A DNA stretch of 64,000 nt from Flammeovirgaceae bacterium (GCA_027487845.1 JAIYCV010000022.1:1-64000), one strand, 5' to 3'. Shown: positions 25,980 to 35,778, numbered from the stretch's first letter. Numbers and translations are program-made. The notes: generated by a model from the sequence alone, not told the origin.

Positions 25980-27458
25980 TCAGTACGCTCTGGCAAAAAC
26001 AACTCTTTTAGTTGACGGCTTCCCCGAATAGATACAATGGCCTGCTTCTTCTTTTGCATCTAATGGAATGCATCGAATGGTGGCCTTGGTTTCATTCTTG
26101 ATGGCCTCTTCCGTTTCAGCGGTGCCGTCCCAATGAGCCAAAATGAATCCGCCCTTGTCGTCCAATATCCTCTTAAAGTCGTCATAAGAGTCGACTGTGT
26201 GAGTTGCTTCAGATTTGAATTTCAACGCCTTTTGGTAGATGTTATCTTGAATGGCATCCAATAATCGTGGGATTTCCTCTACAATAGATGATAATTGATA
26301 CACCCTTTTTTCTTTTGTGTCTCGTCTGGCTACTTCTACTGTCCCGTTTTCTAAGTCACGTGGGCCAATCGCAATTCTAAGGGGCACTCCTTTTAATTCA
26401 TACTCCGCGAATTTGAAGCCGGGCTTTTGGGTATCCCGCGAATCGAACTTAACTGAGTAACCCGCTTTTCTTAAACTTGAAATTACGGGTTCAATTTTTT
26501 CAGCGATTTTTGACAACTCTTCCTCGTTTTTAAAAATCGGAATGATCACCACGTGGATAGGCGCTAATTTTGGTGGCAAAACGAGTCCCTCATCATCCGA
26601 ATGCGCCATTATCAAGGCTCCCATTAAGCGGGTGCTTACGCCCCAAGAAGTCCCCCAAACATGTTCCAGTCTGCCCTCTTTGGTGGCAAATTTTACATCA
26701 AATGCTTTCGCGAAATTCTGACCAAGAAAATGAGAAGTTCCCGCTTGTAATGCCTTTCCATCTTGCATCATCGCTTCAATGCAATAGGTGTCAATAGCAC
26801 CGGGAAAGCGCTCCCCTTCCGATTTTACGCCCTTGATCACTGGTAGAGCCATAAATGTCTCTACAAACTCTGCATATACGTTCAGCATCTGCACCGTTTC
26901 TTTTACCGCCTCCTGTGACGTGGCATGAGCGGTATGGCCTTCCTGCCAAAGAAATTCTGCAGTTCTTAAAAAGAGGCGGGTCCTCATTTCCCAACGCACC
27001 ACGTTAGCCCATTGATTAATCAAAATTGGCAAATCGCGATACGATTGAATCCATTTTTTATAACTGCTCCAAATAATGGCCTCGCTCGTAGGTCTCACTA
27101 CTAGTTCTTCTTCCAGTTTGGCATCAGGGTCAACCATTAACTTTCCCTTGTTGTTAGGATCCGTTTTTAGTCGGTAGTGAGTTACAATCGCACACTCTTT
27201 GGCAAATCCTTCTGCATTTTTCTCCTCGGCCTCAAACATGCTTTTGGGTACAAACAGCGGAAAATATGCATTCACGTGCCCAGTATCTTTAAACATCTTA
27301 TCGAGTGCCTGCTGCATTTTCTCCCAAATGCTGTATCCATATGGTTTTATTACCATACACCCTCGCACATCCGAATTTTCAGCCAAATCGGCCTTTTTCA
27401 CTAAGTCGATATACCACTGCGAGTAATCCTCGCTCCGGCTTGTAATCTCTTTTGCCAT
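25980..27458 (-). CDS. proS: Prolyl-tRNA synthetase, eukaryote/archaeal type
   Basis: The 492-residue class II synthetase begins [20 protein letters not shown] and has motif 2 around [20 protein letters not shown], with the HATSQEA loop after it. The anticodon-binding domain follows (about 285-400), and the C-terminal zinc-domain-like end finishes in Tyr, as is usual for this type. The roughly 180-residue editing insertion of the long bacterial type is absent. This short form is common in Bacteroidota. It charges tRNA-Pro in the cytoplasm. It is transcribed alone from a promoter near 27500. Confidence 0.95.
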   Translation of the reverse strand: MAKEITSRSEDYSQWYIDLVKKADLAENSDVRGCMVIKPYGYSIWEKMQQALDKMFKDTGHVNAYFPLFVPKSMFEAEEKNAEGFAKECAIVTHYRLKTDPNNKGKLMVDPDAKLEEELVVRPTSEAIIWSSYKKWIQSYRDLPILINQWANVVRWEMRTRLFLRTAEFLWQEGHTAHATSQEAVKETVQMLNVYAEFVETFMALPVIKGVKSEGERFPGAIDTYCIEAMMQDGKALQAGTSHFLGQNFAKAFDVKFATKEGRLEHVWGTSWGVSTRLMGALIMAHSDDEGLVLPPKLAPIHVVIIPIFKNEEELSKIAEKIEPVISSLRKAGYSVKFDSRDTQKPGFKFAEYELKGVPLRIAIGPRDLENGTVEVARRDTKEKRVYQLSSIVEEIPRLLDAIQDNIYQKALKFKSEATHTVDSYDDFKRILDDKGGFILAHWDGTAETEEAIKNETKATIRCIPLDAKEEAGHCIYSGKPSTKRVVFARAY

Positions 27459-27498
27459 TCTTTAAATACTGGTATAATTATTGTAAAACATTTTTTGG

Positions 27499-27506
27499 CA
27501 AATATA
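27499..27506 (-). promoter_or_regulatory. Bacteroidota -7 element for proS
   Basis: The minus strand reads TATATTTG from 27506 to 27499, a perfect TAnnTTTG, about 40 bases before the proS ATG. A leader of roughly 35 bases would result. No -33 element was recognised. Confidence 0.45.
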
Positions 27507-27661
27507 ATCTTTGAAGGGTAATGAAAATGGTAATAGTTCGTGTTAAAGAGAAAAGACGATTTTAATAGAATTTGATCTATTATTGAATTAATATTGTTGT
27601 GGCTATAACTGAAACAAGTTCTGAACGTTGAATATAAAAAAGGGCTTAGCCCACTAAAGTC

Positions 27662-28780
27662 ATGAAAACAAAATCATTTTTTATTGCAGCTCTTTTGATT
27701 GGCGCATCTGCCAGCTATGCTCAGCAGGTAGAAATTGACGACATGTATTTTACTTCAAAGGATCGAGCTGCGCTGAATGCCACCAAACCGGCACCTACGA
27801 TCAATAATAGTGAGGACGAGGATGCGGTTCAAACTAAGAAAAACTCAGTAAATCCTACTGATAGCTATTCTGGACGGGGAACCAATCCAGAATATACCTC
27901 CAAAAATTCGGTTAACTCAACGGTCTCCAAATCAAATCCAACTTATTTCTCGAACAACTATCAACCGAAGTCGGTCAACCAAAACTTGGCGTATCAGCCT
28001 ACCGGATTGAACAATTTGTACAATTACCAGGGTTACAATAATTATGGAAACAATGGGTTCAACAATTATGGTATGAACTCCTTTTACGGAAATGGATTCA
28101 ACAACTTTTATTCCCCTTATTCAGCTTATGGAATGGGGATGGGCTTTTCGCCCTACTCTAGTTTTGGTATAAGTAGTCTATTTGGTTGGGGTGGATATGG
28201 TTCTTTCGGTAACGGCTTCGGAAGCCCTTACTCAAGTTTCTATGGTAATAATTTTTACGGAGGCGGATACAGTCCATTTGGTTATGGATTTGGATTTGGT
28301 TCCGGTTACTATCCTTCCACTGTTATTATTGTAAATAACAACAATGACGTAAACAGCGGTTACGTGCGCGGCAGAAGAGCAGAAAGAGGAGGGGCTGATA
28401 GCTATTACGATGGAAATAGAAGCCGAGGAACGGTGGCTGCTAATGGCAATTCAGGAAGCAATGGAGGACGAGTGTCGGCTTCAAATCAATATTATGACAG
28501 AAGCTGGAGAAACAACGTTCCGCAAGAAAGTCAAGGTCAATCAAGATCTTACTTTAATAATAGCAGCAATTCTGGATATTCCGGTAACACGAGGTCTTCC
28601 TGGGACGGAGGGAACAACCAGTCTTCCTTCGGAAATTCTAGAAGCTCCTTTGGCAACAACAATAGCGGTTTTAGTGGAGGTGGTGGTGCTCGCTCGAGTG
28701 GATTCTCTGGCGGTGGTGGCGGTAATGCGGGTGGCGGTAGCTCCTCCGGTGGAGGAGGTGGCGGTAGAAGCCGTAACTAA
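27662..28780 (+). CDS. Secreted Asn/Gly/Ser/Tyr-rich low-complexity protein
   Basis: The 372-residue product has a signal peptide (MKTKSFFIAALLIGASASYAQ). A short conserved part follows (EIDDMYFTSKDRAAL), then an Asn/Tyr/Gly/Phe-rich middle (NYQGYNNYGNNGFNNYG), a VIIVNNNN segment near residue 222, and an Arg/Gly/Ser tail with glycine runs. No domain is recognised. It is followed 37 bases later by an outer-membrane protein gene on the same strand, so the two may form one transcript. A role at the cell surface is inferred from composition and signal only. Confidence 0.75.
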   Translation: MKTKSFFIAALLIGASASYAQQVEIDDMYFTSKDRAALNATKPAPTINNSEDEDAVQTKKNSVNPTDSYSGRGTNPEYTSKNSVNSTVSKSNPTYFSNNYQPKSVNQNLAYQPTGLNNLYNYQGYNNYGNNGFNNYGMNSFYGNGFNNFYSPYSAYGMGMGFSPYSSFGISSLFGWGGYGSFGNGFGSPYSSFYGNNFYGGGYSPFGYGFGFGSGYYPSTVIIVNNNNDVNSGYVRGRRAERGGADSYYDGNRSRGTVAANGNSGSNGGRVSASNQYYDRSWRNNVPQESQGQSRSYFNNSSNSGYSGNTRSSWDGGNNQSSFGNSRSSFGNNNSGFSGGGGARSSGFSGGGGGNAGGGSSSGGGGGGRSRN

Positions 28781-28817
28781 AGGTCTTACTTCCAAACTCT
28801 CAGTTTAATTTTTTATA

Positions 28818-30335
28818 ATGAAAAAAATAAATGAGCTGTTGCTCAGTGGAATATTCTTGATTTTAAATTCTTTTGCGATTGGGCAATCTCTGACCACGTA
28901 CAAAGAACTAGCACTAAATTTTAGCAGGTTGAACGCAGGTGGAAGCGCTAGAATACAAGCGTTGGGTGGGGCGCAGGTTAGCTTAGGCGGAGATTACAGT
29001 TCAGCTTATTCCAACCCGGCTGGGTTGGGCATGTTTCATAAATCCGAGTTTACAGTTACGCCCGGTTTTAACTCCAACAACATTTCGTCAGACTATCTTG
29101 GCAACAAAGTAAAAGACTCAAATTCTAAGATTGTTTTGCCCGGGATTAGTTTGGTTTTTCATTCGCCCATAGAAGATAGGGGAAATTTTCTTGGCGGCTC
29201 GTTCGGTATAAGTTTTAATCGAACCAATAATTTTAATAGTTCATTTACCTATGAAGGAGTCAATGAAGATAACTCAATTATTGATGATTTTATCGAGGAC
29301 GCGAACGGATTTACAACAAGCCAATTTGATTCAAATGGTTCTCAGTACGACACCCCTACTGGCCTTTCTTATTTTAACTACTTGATAGATTCTCAAAATA
29401 ACCTAGATCCGCCTGGTAGCGATAAACTCTATTTTACAGATATAGGGAGCATTCCAACCCAGAGCGAACAAGTGTTTACTCAGGGCTCTCAAAGTCAAGT
29501 AAATCTTTCTTATGGCGCGAATTTCGGAGACAAGGTATTTGTAGGATTTGGAATCGGCTTGACTAGCCTGAATTATCAGAGTAAAAAAACGTATACTGAA
29601 TCGTTTTCAACGGATCGATTTTTGAATAAATTAACTTTAATTGAAGATATTTCTACCAAAGGTTCCGGCATAAATGCAACAGCTGGCATTATCTACAAAC
29701 CAGAGGACTTCTTTCAATTTGGCGCGTCCATCACTACTCCTTCTGCCTATACAATTAATGATACCTATAAGGCTTCCATGAGCACGAATTGGAAGTTTTT
29801 CCCTTATGGAGCTGGCAATCAACCTACTGGCGACATATCTACTTCAACAATTCTTACGGATTATTCATTAGTTACGCCTTGGAAATTTAGCGGTGGGGGA
29901 ACTTTTTTCATCAAGAAATTTGGTTTTATAACGGCAGATGTTGAAATGTTGAATTATGGAGGTAACAGTTATTCATCTTCCACTACTGGAGTTTCTTTTG
30001 ATTTTGACAACTCCCAAATTCAAAAGCTGTATAAAACAACAATGAATTACCGAATTGGAGCAGAGTATCGATTAAAAATGCTGCGTTTTAGAGGTGGCTT
30101 TAATCTAATGCCTGATCCCTACAAGAGTATTCAAAATGGGGTCGACAATTCGCTGCAGTCGGTTTCCTTTGGCGTTGGGTATAAAACAGCTAGATTTTAC
30201 ATTGATGGAGCTGCAGTCCTGTCTCAAAGCAATTTTTCATATCGGCCTTACCTTGTAAGTAGTAATCTGACGCCACTTGTAACTGCAAAGCAGACCAATA
30301 CACTTGTAATGGTTACTCTTGGATTTCCTTTTTAG
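28818..30335 (+). CDS. OmpP1/FadL-like outer-membrane protein
   Basis: The 505-residue barrel has a signal peptide (to about residue 23, FAIGQ) and the family opening ARIQALGGAQVSLGGDYSSAYSNPAGLG. This glycine-rich, Asn-Pro-Ala N-terminal hatch-like motif is typical of FadL/TodX relatives. The C-terminus is aromatic (LVMVTLGFPF), as for Bam-dependent barrels. FadL-type proteins take up hydrophobic compounds across the outer membrane; the substrate here is unknown. Its stop codon overlaps that of convergent aroK by three bases. Confidence 0.82.
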   Translation: MKKINELLLSGIFLILNSFAIGQSLTTYKELALNFSRLNAGGSARIQALGGAQVSLGGDYSSAYSNPAGLGMFHKSEFTVTPGFNSNNISSDYLGNKVKDSNSKIVLPGISLVFHSPIEDRGNFLGGSFGISFNRTNNFNSSFTYEGVNEDNSIIDDFIEDANGFTTSQFDSNGSQYDTPTGLSYFNYLIDSQNNLDPPGSDKLYFTDIGSIPTQSEQVFTQGSQSQVNLSYGANFGDKVFVGFGIGLTSLNYQSKKTYTESFSTDRFLNKLTLIEDISTKGSGINATAGIIYKPEDFFQFGASITTPSAYTINDTYKASMSTNWKFFPYGAGNQPTGDISTSTILTDYSLVTPWKFSGGGTFFIKKFGFITADVEMLNYGGNSYSSSTTGVSFDFDNSQIQKLYKTTMNYRIGAEYRLKMLRFRGGFNLMPDPYKSIQNGVDNSLQSVSFGVGYKTARFYIDGAAVLSQSNFSYRPYLVSSNLTPLVTAKQTNTLVMVTLGFPF

Positions 30336-30838
30336 CCGTTTAGTTGGGAGGTAATATCATTAACATTTACCTGATCGCTCACAATTCGGTGATGTGCCTT
30401 TTGATAAAATCCCATTCGCTGTGATCGTAAGAACTCAATCTTATCTTTTAACTCCTCTTCGTGTAGGTTTTCAAATAGCGGTCGTTTATTCAAATTTGAT
30501 TTCTTAATTCTATTGGCAATTTCTTTCGTTGGCACATCCAAAAAAAAGCTTTCACCCGCTTTGTTAATCTGATCCATATTATCAAAAAAACAGGGTGTGC
30601 CGCCACCCGTTGCCATTACAAAATCGCTAGTTGAACCACACCATTCCTTCAATACCAACGATTCAATTTTGCGGAAGTAGCTCTCACCTTGCGTCTTAAA
30701 CAATTGCTGGATTTGTCGCTTTTCACGCATTTCTACTTCGGCATCAAGATCTAGAAAAGGTACATTTAACTTTCTTGCCAGTTCTTTACCCACCGTTGTT
30801 TTCCCAGAACCAGGAAGCCCAATTAAAAATATCTTCAT
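30332..30838 (-). CDS. aroK: Shikimate kinase
   Basis: The 168-residue kinase has the P-loop GLPGSGKT (7-14), the shikimate-binding FLDLDAEVE stretch, the ATGGGTP motif and the lid region around NLNKRPLF. It phosphorylates shikimate in aromatic amino-acid synthesis. Its start overlaps the stop of the DoxX-like gene by four bases, and it is the last gene of a three-gene operon. The size is normal. Confidence 0.95.
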   Translation of the reverse strand: MKIFLIGLPGSGKTTVGKELARKLNVPFLDLDAEVEMREKRQIQQLFKTQGESYFRKIESLVLKEWCGSTSDFVMATGGGTPCFFDNMDQINKAGESFFLDVPTKEIANRIKKSNLNKRPLFENLHEEELKDKIEFLRSQRMGFYQKAHHRIVSDQVNVNDITSQLNG

Positions 30839-31938
30839 TTCAATAGCTCCTCAACTTCTTTTGCACTTGGCGTATCAATGTAATGCCAATTTCCAAGCAC
30901 CGTTCCGTCTTTCCACAGGGAAATACCAGGATTTGAACGTATTATTGTTTTTAGTACGGTTGCATCCGCGAACGCGAATGGAATGGATAATTGATTTTCA
31001 TGTCTGAATGCATCCACTTGTTCTTCGCTTGACGAGGTAAGGATCAACGCTTCCACCTTTCCATTTAAAGCGTTGGCCAACAGCCTTAATTTATCACTAC
31101 TTTCTGTGTTCGATTTATTAATGTCGTAGGCGATGATAAGAAGTTTAGCCCCCTGAAAAGTAGACTGAGTAAGATCTTCTCCGTTCGCACTGGTAACGGA
31201 GTAATCTGTTATTTTCGGTTTGATTTCGTCTTCATTCAATACCCTTGAGGAAACATATTGATACCCTTCTTCAGGCAGGAGGTATTTCAATGACTTAACT
31301 TCTTCTGCACCTTTTTTGAACGTGTATTCGATAATGGGTTGCGCGGGGGCTATCATTTGTTTGGGTATGTTATTACCAATTTTGTAGGCTCTAAAGTCGA
31401 TAAAAGGCAAGTGCATCAGGGCATACACCCCAACAAAAGTGCTGATAGCAATAGTTGCGATTATGGCCGAGTCGCCCGCGCCATTGCTAAGAACCTTATC
31501 GTAACTCCGCCTGTACCAAAAAAGGTGTAAAACAAAAACCATCAGAACAATGTCTTTCCAAAACGATTGCCAGGGTGTAAGTTTGATCGCATCGCCAAAA
31601 CAACCGCAGTCCGTTACTTTATTGAAGTACGCGGAGTAAAAAGTTAAAAACGTAAAAAACACCATTAGCGCAAGAAGCACCCAAGTGGTGAGTTCCATTC
31701 TCCAAAAGAGTAAAATGGCAACGCCCAAGGCGAGCTCTAACACGATCATAATCATTCCAATCTCAAGCGACCAGGGTATGAAAATTTTGAAAAACGAGCC
31801 AAAATCTTGGGCGAACACATCAAAGTACTCTTCCATTTTTATTTCAGTACCGATCGGATCGTTGATCTTGATTAAGCCAGAAAAAATAAAAAGGCCTCCC
31901 ACAAAAAACCGAGAAAACTGATTAATTAATTTCATCAT
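30835..31938 (-). CDS. BT_3928-type membrane protein (DoxX-like plus thioredoxin-like)
   Basis: The 367-residue protein has four to five N-terminal membrane segments of the DoxX/MauE type (FFVGGLFIFSGLIKINDPIG), a conserved FNKVTDCGCFGDAIKLTPWQ loop after the third, and a C-terminal soluble domain with a thioredoxin-like fold (KLLIIAYDINKS onward) but no CxxC. This architecture is the Bacteroidota family named after BT_3928. The function is unknown; a role in membrane redox chemistry is only suggested by the CGC loop. It overlaps both operon neighbours by four bases. Confidence 0.85.
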   Translation of the reverse strand: MMKLINQFSRFFVGGLFIFSGLIKINDPIGTEIKMEEYFDVFAQDFGSFFKIFIPWSLEIGMIMIVLELALGVAILLFWRMELTTWVLLALMVFFTFLTFYSAYFNKVTDCGCFGDAIKLTPWQSFWKDIVLMVFVLHLFWYRRSYDKVLSNGAGDSAIIATIAISTFVGVYALMHLPFIDFRAYKIGNNIPKQMIAPAQPIIEYTFKKGAEEVKSLKYLLPEEGYQYVSSRVLNEDEIKPKITDYSVTSANGEDLTQSTFQGAKLLIIAYDINKSNTESSDKLRLLANALNGKVEALILTSSSEEQVDAFRHENQLSIPFAFADATVLKTIIRSNPGISLWKDGTVLGNWHYIDTPSAKEVEELLK

Positions 31939-32486
31939 AGGGCGTTAGTTCCATTTAGTTTGATCAAAACAAATACCGCGTAGTTTATCATATCTTGATA
32001 ATTCGCTTTTACACCTTCGCTTACTAAGGTCTTGCCTTTATGATCTTCAATTTGTTTTACGCGAAGAAGTTTCATCAAAATAATATCGGTAATAGAACTT
32101 ATTCTCATTTCACGCCAAGCTTCTCCATAATCATGATTCTTATTTTGGAGGAGGTCAATCGTCTCATCGACAGATTCATCGTAAATCTTTTCGAGCTCTT
32201 CGAAGGTCATGTTCAGGTTGGATGAATCCTGCAATTTTAGCTGCATTAGCGCGATGATGCTGTAATTAACAATACCTATGAATTCATCCTTAACGGGGTC
32301 ATCTACCTTTTGTACGCCATTTTCTTGGATAGTACGGATGCGCTGAGCCTTGATGTACAGTTGATCGGTAATAGAAGGTAAACGCAGTACCCGCCAAGCG
32401 GTGCCATAATCTGTTGTTTTCTTAGCAAATAAGCTTTTGCAAGTGGCAATTACATGCCTATATTCGGTGGCCGTTTTATCCATCAT
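31935..32486 (-). CDS. DUF1599 protein (nucleotide-modification-associated domain)
   Basis: From the ATG at 32486 the protein has 183 residues; an in-frame TTG lies 12 bases further up and is less likely. It consists of two related halves, each with a K-x(2-4)-DYG-x-AWR...SITD signature (KKTTDYGTAWRVLRLPSITD; KNHDYGEAWREMRISSITD), which is the DUF1599 pattern. The biochemical role is not established. It is the first gene of the operon with the BT_3928-type gene and aroK. Its start codon is only six bases from the folP start on the other strand. Confidence 0.88.
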   Translation of the reverse strand: MMDKTATEYRHVIATCKSLFAKKTTDYGTAWRVLRLPSITDQLYIKAQRIRTIQENGVQKVDDPVKDEFIGIVNYSIIALMQLKLQDSSNLNMTFEELEKIYDESVDETIDLLQNKNHDYGEAWREMRISSITDIILMKLLRVKQIEDHKGKTLVSEGVKANYQDMINYAVFVLIKLNGTNAL

Positions 32487-32492
32487 AATTGA

Positions 32493-33359
32493 ATGCAAAG
32501 TAACGTATTTTCGACCAACAAAACACTCAACCTTCGAGGTAGGATCATGGATCTATCAAAGCCGAAAGTGATGGGCATCCTTAACATTACGCCCGATAGT
32601 TTTTATGATGGAGGAGGGTTTTTATCTGTTGATCAGGCGGTTACAAAATGTGGGGAAATGTTGGAAGAGGGCGCTGAGATGATTGACGTGGGTGGATATT
32701 CCACTCGGCCAGGAGCCGAGGATATTTCAGAACAAGAGGAATTTGATCGAGTAATACCCGTGATTGAAAAAATAGTTCAGCATTTTCCTGAAACTATCAT
32801 ATCTATAGATACTTTTCGATCATCGGTAGCAAACCTCGCGGTAAGTGCAGGTGCCTGCATGGTTAATGATGTTTCGGGGGGTAACCTAGATGGCAACATG
32901 TTTCCCACTGTTGCTTCTCTTGGCGTGCCCTACATCCTTATGCATTCGCGCGGCACCCCTCAAACCATGGCATCTCTTACACAGTATGATAATTTATTAA
33001 CAGACATTGCTTTTGATTTAAGTAAAAAATTAAATCAACTACATTCTTTAGGTGTTAAGGATATAATAATCGATCCTGGCTTCGGTTTTGCGAAAACAAT
33101 CGATCAAAATTTCGAGTTGTTAGGCAATCTCGGCTATTTCGGAATACTGGAGAAACCATTATTAATTGGGCTTTCGCGGAAATCGATGATTTGGAAAACA
33201 CTTGCCATTAACTCAAAAGAAGCCCTTAATGGCACGACCACTTTAAATACAATCGCACTAATAAAAGGCGCAAGTATTTTGAGAGTGCACGATGTAAAAG
33301 ACGCAGTCGAGTGCGTGAAACTGGTTAGCCGAACATTACAAGGCCAACCCAACAACTAA
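32493..33359 (+). CDS. folP: Dihydropteroate synthase
   Basis: The 288-residue enzyme shows both family signatures, MGILNITPDSFYDGGG and EMIDVGGYSTRPGAE, and the late DPGFGFAKT segment. It joins p-aminobenzoate to the pterin pyrophosphate in folate synthesis. The chosen ATG keeps the conserved first strand (TLNLRGRIMDLSKPKV); an internal ATG at 32547 would remove it. A TATTTTCG near-consensus -7 element (32506-32513) lies between the two candidate starts, so the shorter form cannot be excluded. cdaA follows after 20 bases. Confidence 0.93.
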   Translation: MQSNVFSTNKTLNLRGRIMDLSKPKVMGILNITPDSFYDGGGFLSVDQAVTKCGEMLEEGAEMIDVGGYSTRPGAEDISEQEEFDRVIPVIEKIVQHFPETIISIDTFRSSVANLAVSAGACMVNDVSGGNLDGNMFPTVASLGVPYILMHSRGTPQTMASLTQYDNLLTDIAFDLSKKLNQLHSLGVKDIIIDPGFGFAKTIDQNFELLGNLGYFGILEKPLLIGLSRKSMIWKTLAINSKEALNGTTTLNTIALIKGASILRVHDVKDAVECVKLVSRTLQGQPNN

Positions 33360-33379
33360 CTTTTCATTATCTTTAAGGA

Positions 33380-34240
33380 ATGAATTTCATTTTTAAAATA
33401 GGTTTCCTCGAAATAAGATGGATCGACCTTGTGGACGTTCTACTAGTCGCGATTTTGTTATATCAAATTTATAAACTTATTAGAGGAAGCATCGCGGTCA
33501 ATATTTTTTTGGGAACACTTGCGCTCTACCTAGCTTTCCTAATTGTTCGGGCTGCTCAAATGGAACTTCTTGCTACTATTCTCGGCCAATTTATGGGCGT
33601 GGGTGTGTTGGCAATGATCGTGTTGTTTCAGCCTGAAATAAGGAAATTTTTACTTCTAATTGGGCGCGGCACAGAGCTACGTGGAAACTTCTTTAAAGCA
33701 TTTTCAAGCTGGCGCCACGATTACCACGATGATTTCGACATAACGCAAGTAATTGAAGCGGTTAAGAATTTAAAGGCAACCAAGACGGGAGCCCTGATTG
33801 TTTTTTCGCGCGATACAGAATTAAAATTTTATGTTGAGACGGGCGACACACTTAACGCAGAGGTTGCAAAGCGGTTGTTAATTTCTATTTTTAACAAGAA
33901 CAGCCCCCTGCATGATGGCGCCATCATTATTTACAAGGGACGGATAAAAGCAGCCCGTTGCGTATTGCCAGTAAGCGAGAACGATCATTTGCCACCAACA
34001 TTCGGACTACGCCACCGATCCGCAATTGGCATGAGTGAAACAACAGATACCTTGGTTTTGGTAATTTCAGAAGAAACCGGAAGGCTAATTCTAGCACGAA
34101 ATGGTAGGTTTTTACGGGGACTGAAATTGCGGCAAGTAGAACAAAAAATTCTGCAATACTTACACAAAGAAGAGCCAGAAAAATGGGATGAAGTGCCAGA
34201 AGAACCAGAATCAATAGAATCGGTTGAAGCAAAAGTATAG
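33380..34240 (+). CDS. cdaA: Diadenylate cyclase CdaA
   Basis: The 286-residue protein makes the second messenger c-di-AMP from two ATP. Three N-terminal membrane helices are followed by a DisA_N catalytic domain with the HDGA motif (178-181) and RHRSAIG (211-217). The C-terminal acidic tail (EEPEKWDEVPEEPESIESVE) is not conserved. In Bacteroidota cdaA is often next to folP, as here. c-di-AMP usually governs potassium and osmotic balance. No phosphodiesterase gene is seen in the window. Confidence 0.95.
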   Translation: MNFIFKIGFLEIRWIDLVDVLLVAILLYQIYKLIRGSIAVNIFLGTLALYLAFLIVRAAQMELLATILGQFMGVGVLAMIVLFQPEIRKFLLLIGRGTELRGNFFKAFSSWRHDYHDDFDITQVIEAVKNLKATKTGALIVFSRDTELKFYVETGDTLNAEVAKRLLISIFNKNSPLHDGAIIIYKGRIKAARCVLPVSENDHLPPTFGLRHRSAIGMSETTDTLVLVISEETGRLILARNGRFLRGLKLRQVEQKILQYLHKEEPEKWDEVPEEPESIESVEAKV

Positions 34241-34322
34241 TCCTAACTTTAGGCATCTTTATTTTGTTTCACTAGCGTTCACTCTCCAAACCTATTAATA
34301 TTGCCTTTCCAAACAACAGTGC

Positions 34323-35711
34323 ATGATAAATCCGAAATTCCTTACTCCGCAACAAATCGTAAATGAACTAGATAAATACATCATTGGTCAGCATGAAGCC
34401 AAACGCAACGTGGCCATTGCCTTGCGCAATCGCTGGCGCAGAATGCACGTAGCTTCTGATATTCAGGGCGAGATTGTGCCAAACAATATATTGATGATCG
34501 GTGCAACAGGCGTGGGCAAAACCGAAATTGCCAGAAGGCTTGCGAAAATTGCTGATGCACCGTTTGTAAAAGTGGAAGCGTCTAAGTTCACGGAAGTAGG
34601 CTATGTTGGTAGAGACGTGGAAAGCATGGTGCGCGATTTGGTGGAGCAATCCGTTAACCTGGTGAAGAGCAGAAAGAAAGAGGAAGTAAAAGAGAAAGCA
34701 GCGCTGATTGTGGAAGAAATTATTTTGGATGCGCTTATACCTCCAATGAAAGTAAAGCCAGGCTTTGTGCCTGCTGCTGATAATGGGGAAGCTTCTGGAA
34801 GCGATGTCGAGTTAAACGAAAAAACACGCAACCTGTTCCGCGAAAAAATAAAAAGCGGTGAGATGGACGCCCGCAAAATTGAAATTGACGTAAAGCAGAG
34901 TGGTGGCGGCAACGTGGGCATGATAGGTGCTGGCATGATGGACGAAGTGTCGATGATGAACTTGCAAGATATGATTAGCGGTATGATGCCCAAGAAAGCC
35001 AAAAAGCGAAAAGTAACAGTGGCGGAAGCGCGCAAACTTTTGCTGGAAGAGGAGGCTGCAAAGCTCATCGACATGGACGAGGTAAAAGAAGAAGCCATTC
35101 GTAAAGCGGAAGATGCAGGGATTATTTTTATTGATGAGATTGATAAAATTGCTTCTGGCTCCGGCAAAAAAGGAGGCGGACCAGACGTAAGCAGAGAGGG
35201 CGTTCAGCGCGATTTGCTCCCCATTGTGGAAGGCAGTACGGTGAACACAAAACACGGTATTATCAAAACCGATCACGTGTTGTTTATTGCCGCAGGTGCA
35301 TTTCACATTTCAAAACCATCTGATTTAATACCCGAATTACAAGGTCGATTTCCAATACGCGTGGAATTGGATAATCTTACCAAAGAGGATTTTATTCGCA
35401 TATTAAAAGAACCTAAGGGCGCATTAACAAAGCAATATACTGCCTTGTTTGAAAGCGAAGGCGTGGCCATTACATTTGACGATGAAGCCATTGATGAGGT
35501 AGCTCAACTTGCATTTACAATCAACGCAGAAATTGAAAACATTGGAGCACGCAGGTTGCAGACCGTAATGAGCAAGTTACTGAACGAATTTTTATATGAT
35601 GTGCCCGATAAAATTGTTGAGAATTCTTCCATACGAATTACCAAAGAAATGGTGCAAGCCAAACTTAATGGCTTTATAAAGAATAAGGATTTGAGTGAGT
35701 ATATACTTTGA
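34323..35711 (+). CDS. hslU: HslU, ATPase subunit of the HslUV protease
   Basis: The 462-residue AAA+ protein starts with the conserved LTPQQIVNELDKYIIGQ, has Walker A GATGVGKT (60-67), the GYVGRDVES pore motif just after, Walker B IIFIDEID (about 267-274) and ends in the expected EYIL, whose last residues dock into HslV. The I-domain carries a methionine-rich stretch (MIGAGMMDEVSMMNLQDMI). HslU unfolds proteins for the HslV peptidase. hslV is not adjacent here. A nested inverted repeat follows the gene. Confidence 0.96.
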   Translation: MINPKFLTPQQIVNELDKYIIGQHEAKRNVAIALRNRWRRMHVASDIQGEIVPNNILMIGATGVGKTEIARRLAKIADAPFVKVEASKFTEVGYVGRDVESMVRDLVEQSVNLVKSRKKEEVKEKAALIVEEIILDALIPPMKVKPGFVPAADNGEASGSDVELNEKTRNLFREKIKSGEMDARKIEIDVKQSGGGNVGMIGAGMMDEVSMMNLQDMISGMMPKKAKKRKVTVAEARKLLLEEEAAKLIDMDEVKEEAIRKAEDAGIIFIDEIDKIASGSGKKGGGPDVSREGVQRDLLPIVEGSTVNTKHGIIKTDHVLFIAAGAFHISKPSDLIPELQGRFPIRVELDNLTKEDFIRILKEPKGALTKQYTALFESEGVAITFDDEAIDEVAQLAFTINAEIENIGARRLQTVMSKLLNEFLYDVPDKIVENSSIRITKEMVQAKLNGFIKNKDLSEYIL

Positions 35712-35778
35712 TTCAAAATTCCAAAATCAAGGTTCAAAATTGATTACCTCTTTCAATTTTGAACCTTAAATTTTGAAT
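35711..35778. terminator. Nested inverted repeat between hslU and the dipeptidase gene
   Basis: A perfect 15-bp stem (35729-35743 with 35753-35767; AAGGTTCAAAATTGA) has a nine-base loop. A second pair, ATTCAAAATT (35711-35720) and AATTTTGAAT (35769-35778), surrounds it. It lies between convergent genes and probably ends transcription from both sides, although it is AT-rich. The right-hand arms encode the last residues of the dipeptidase. Confidence 0.6.

Noticed and set aside
34601-35306. Long antisense frames within hslU
   Set aside because: They are shadows of a highly conserved gene with strong coding signal on the plus strand.
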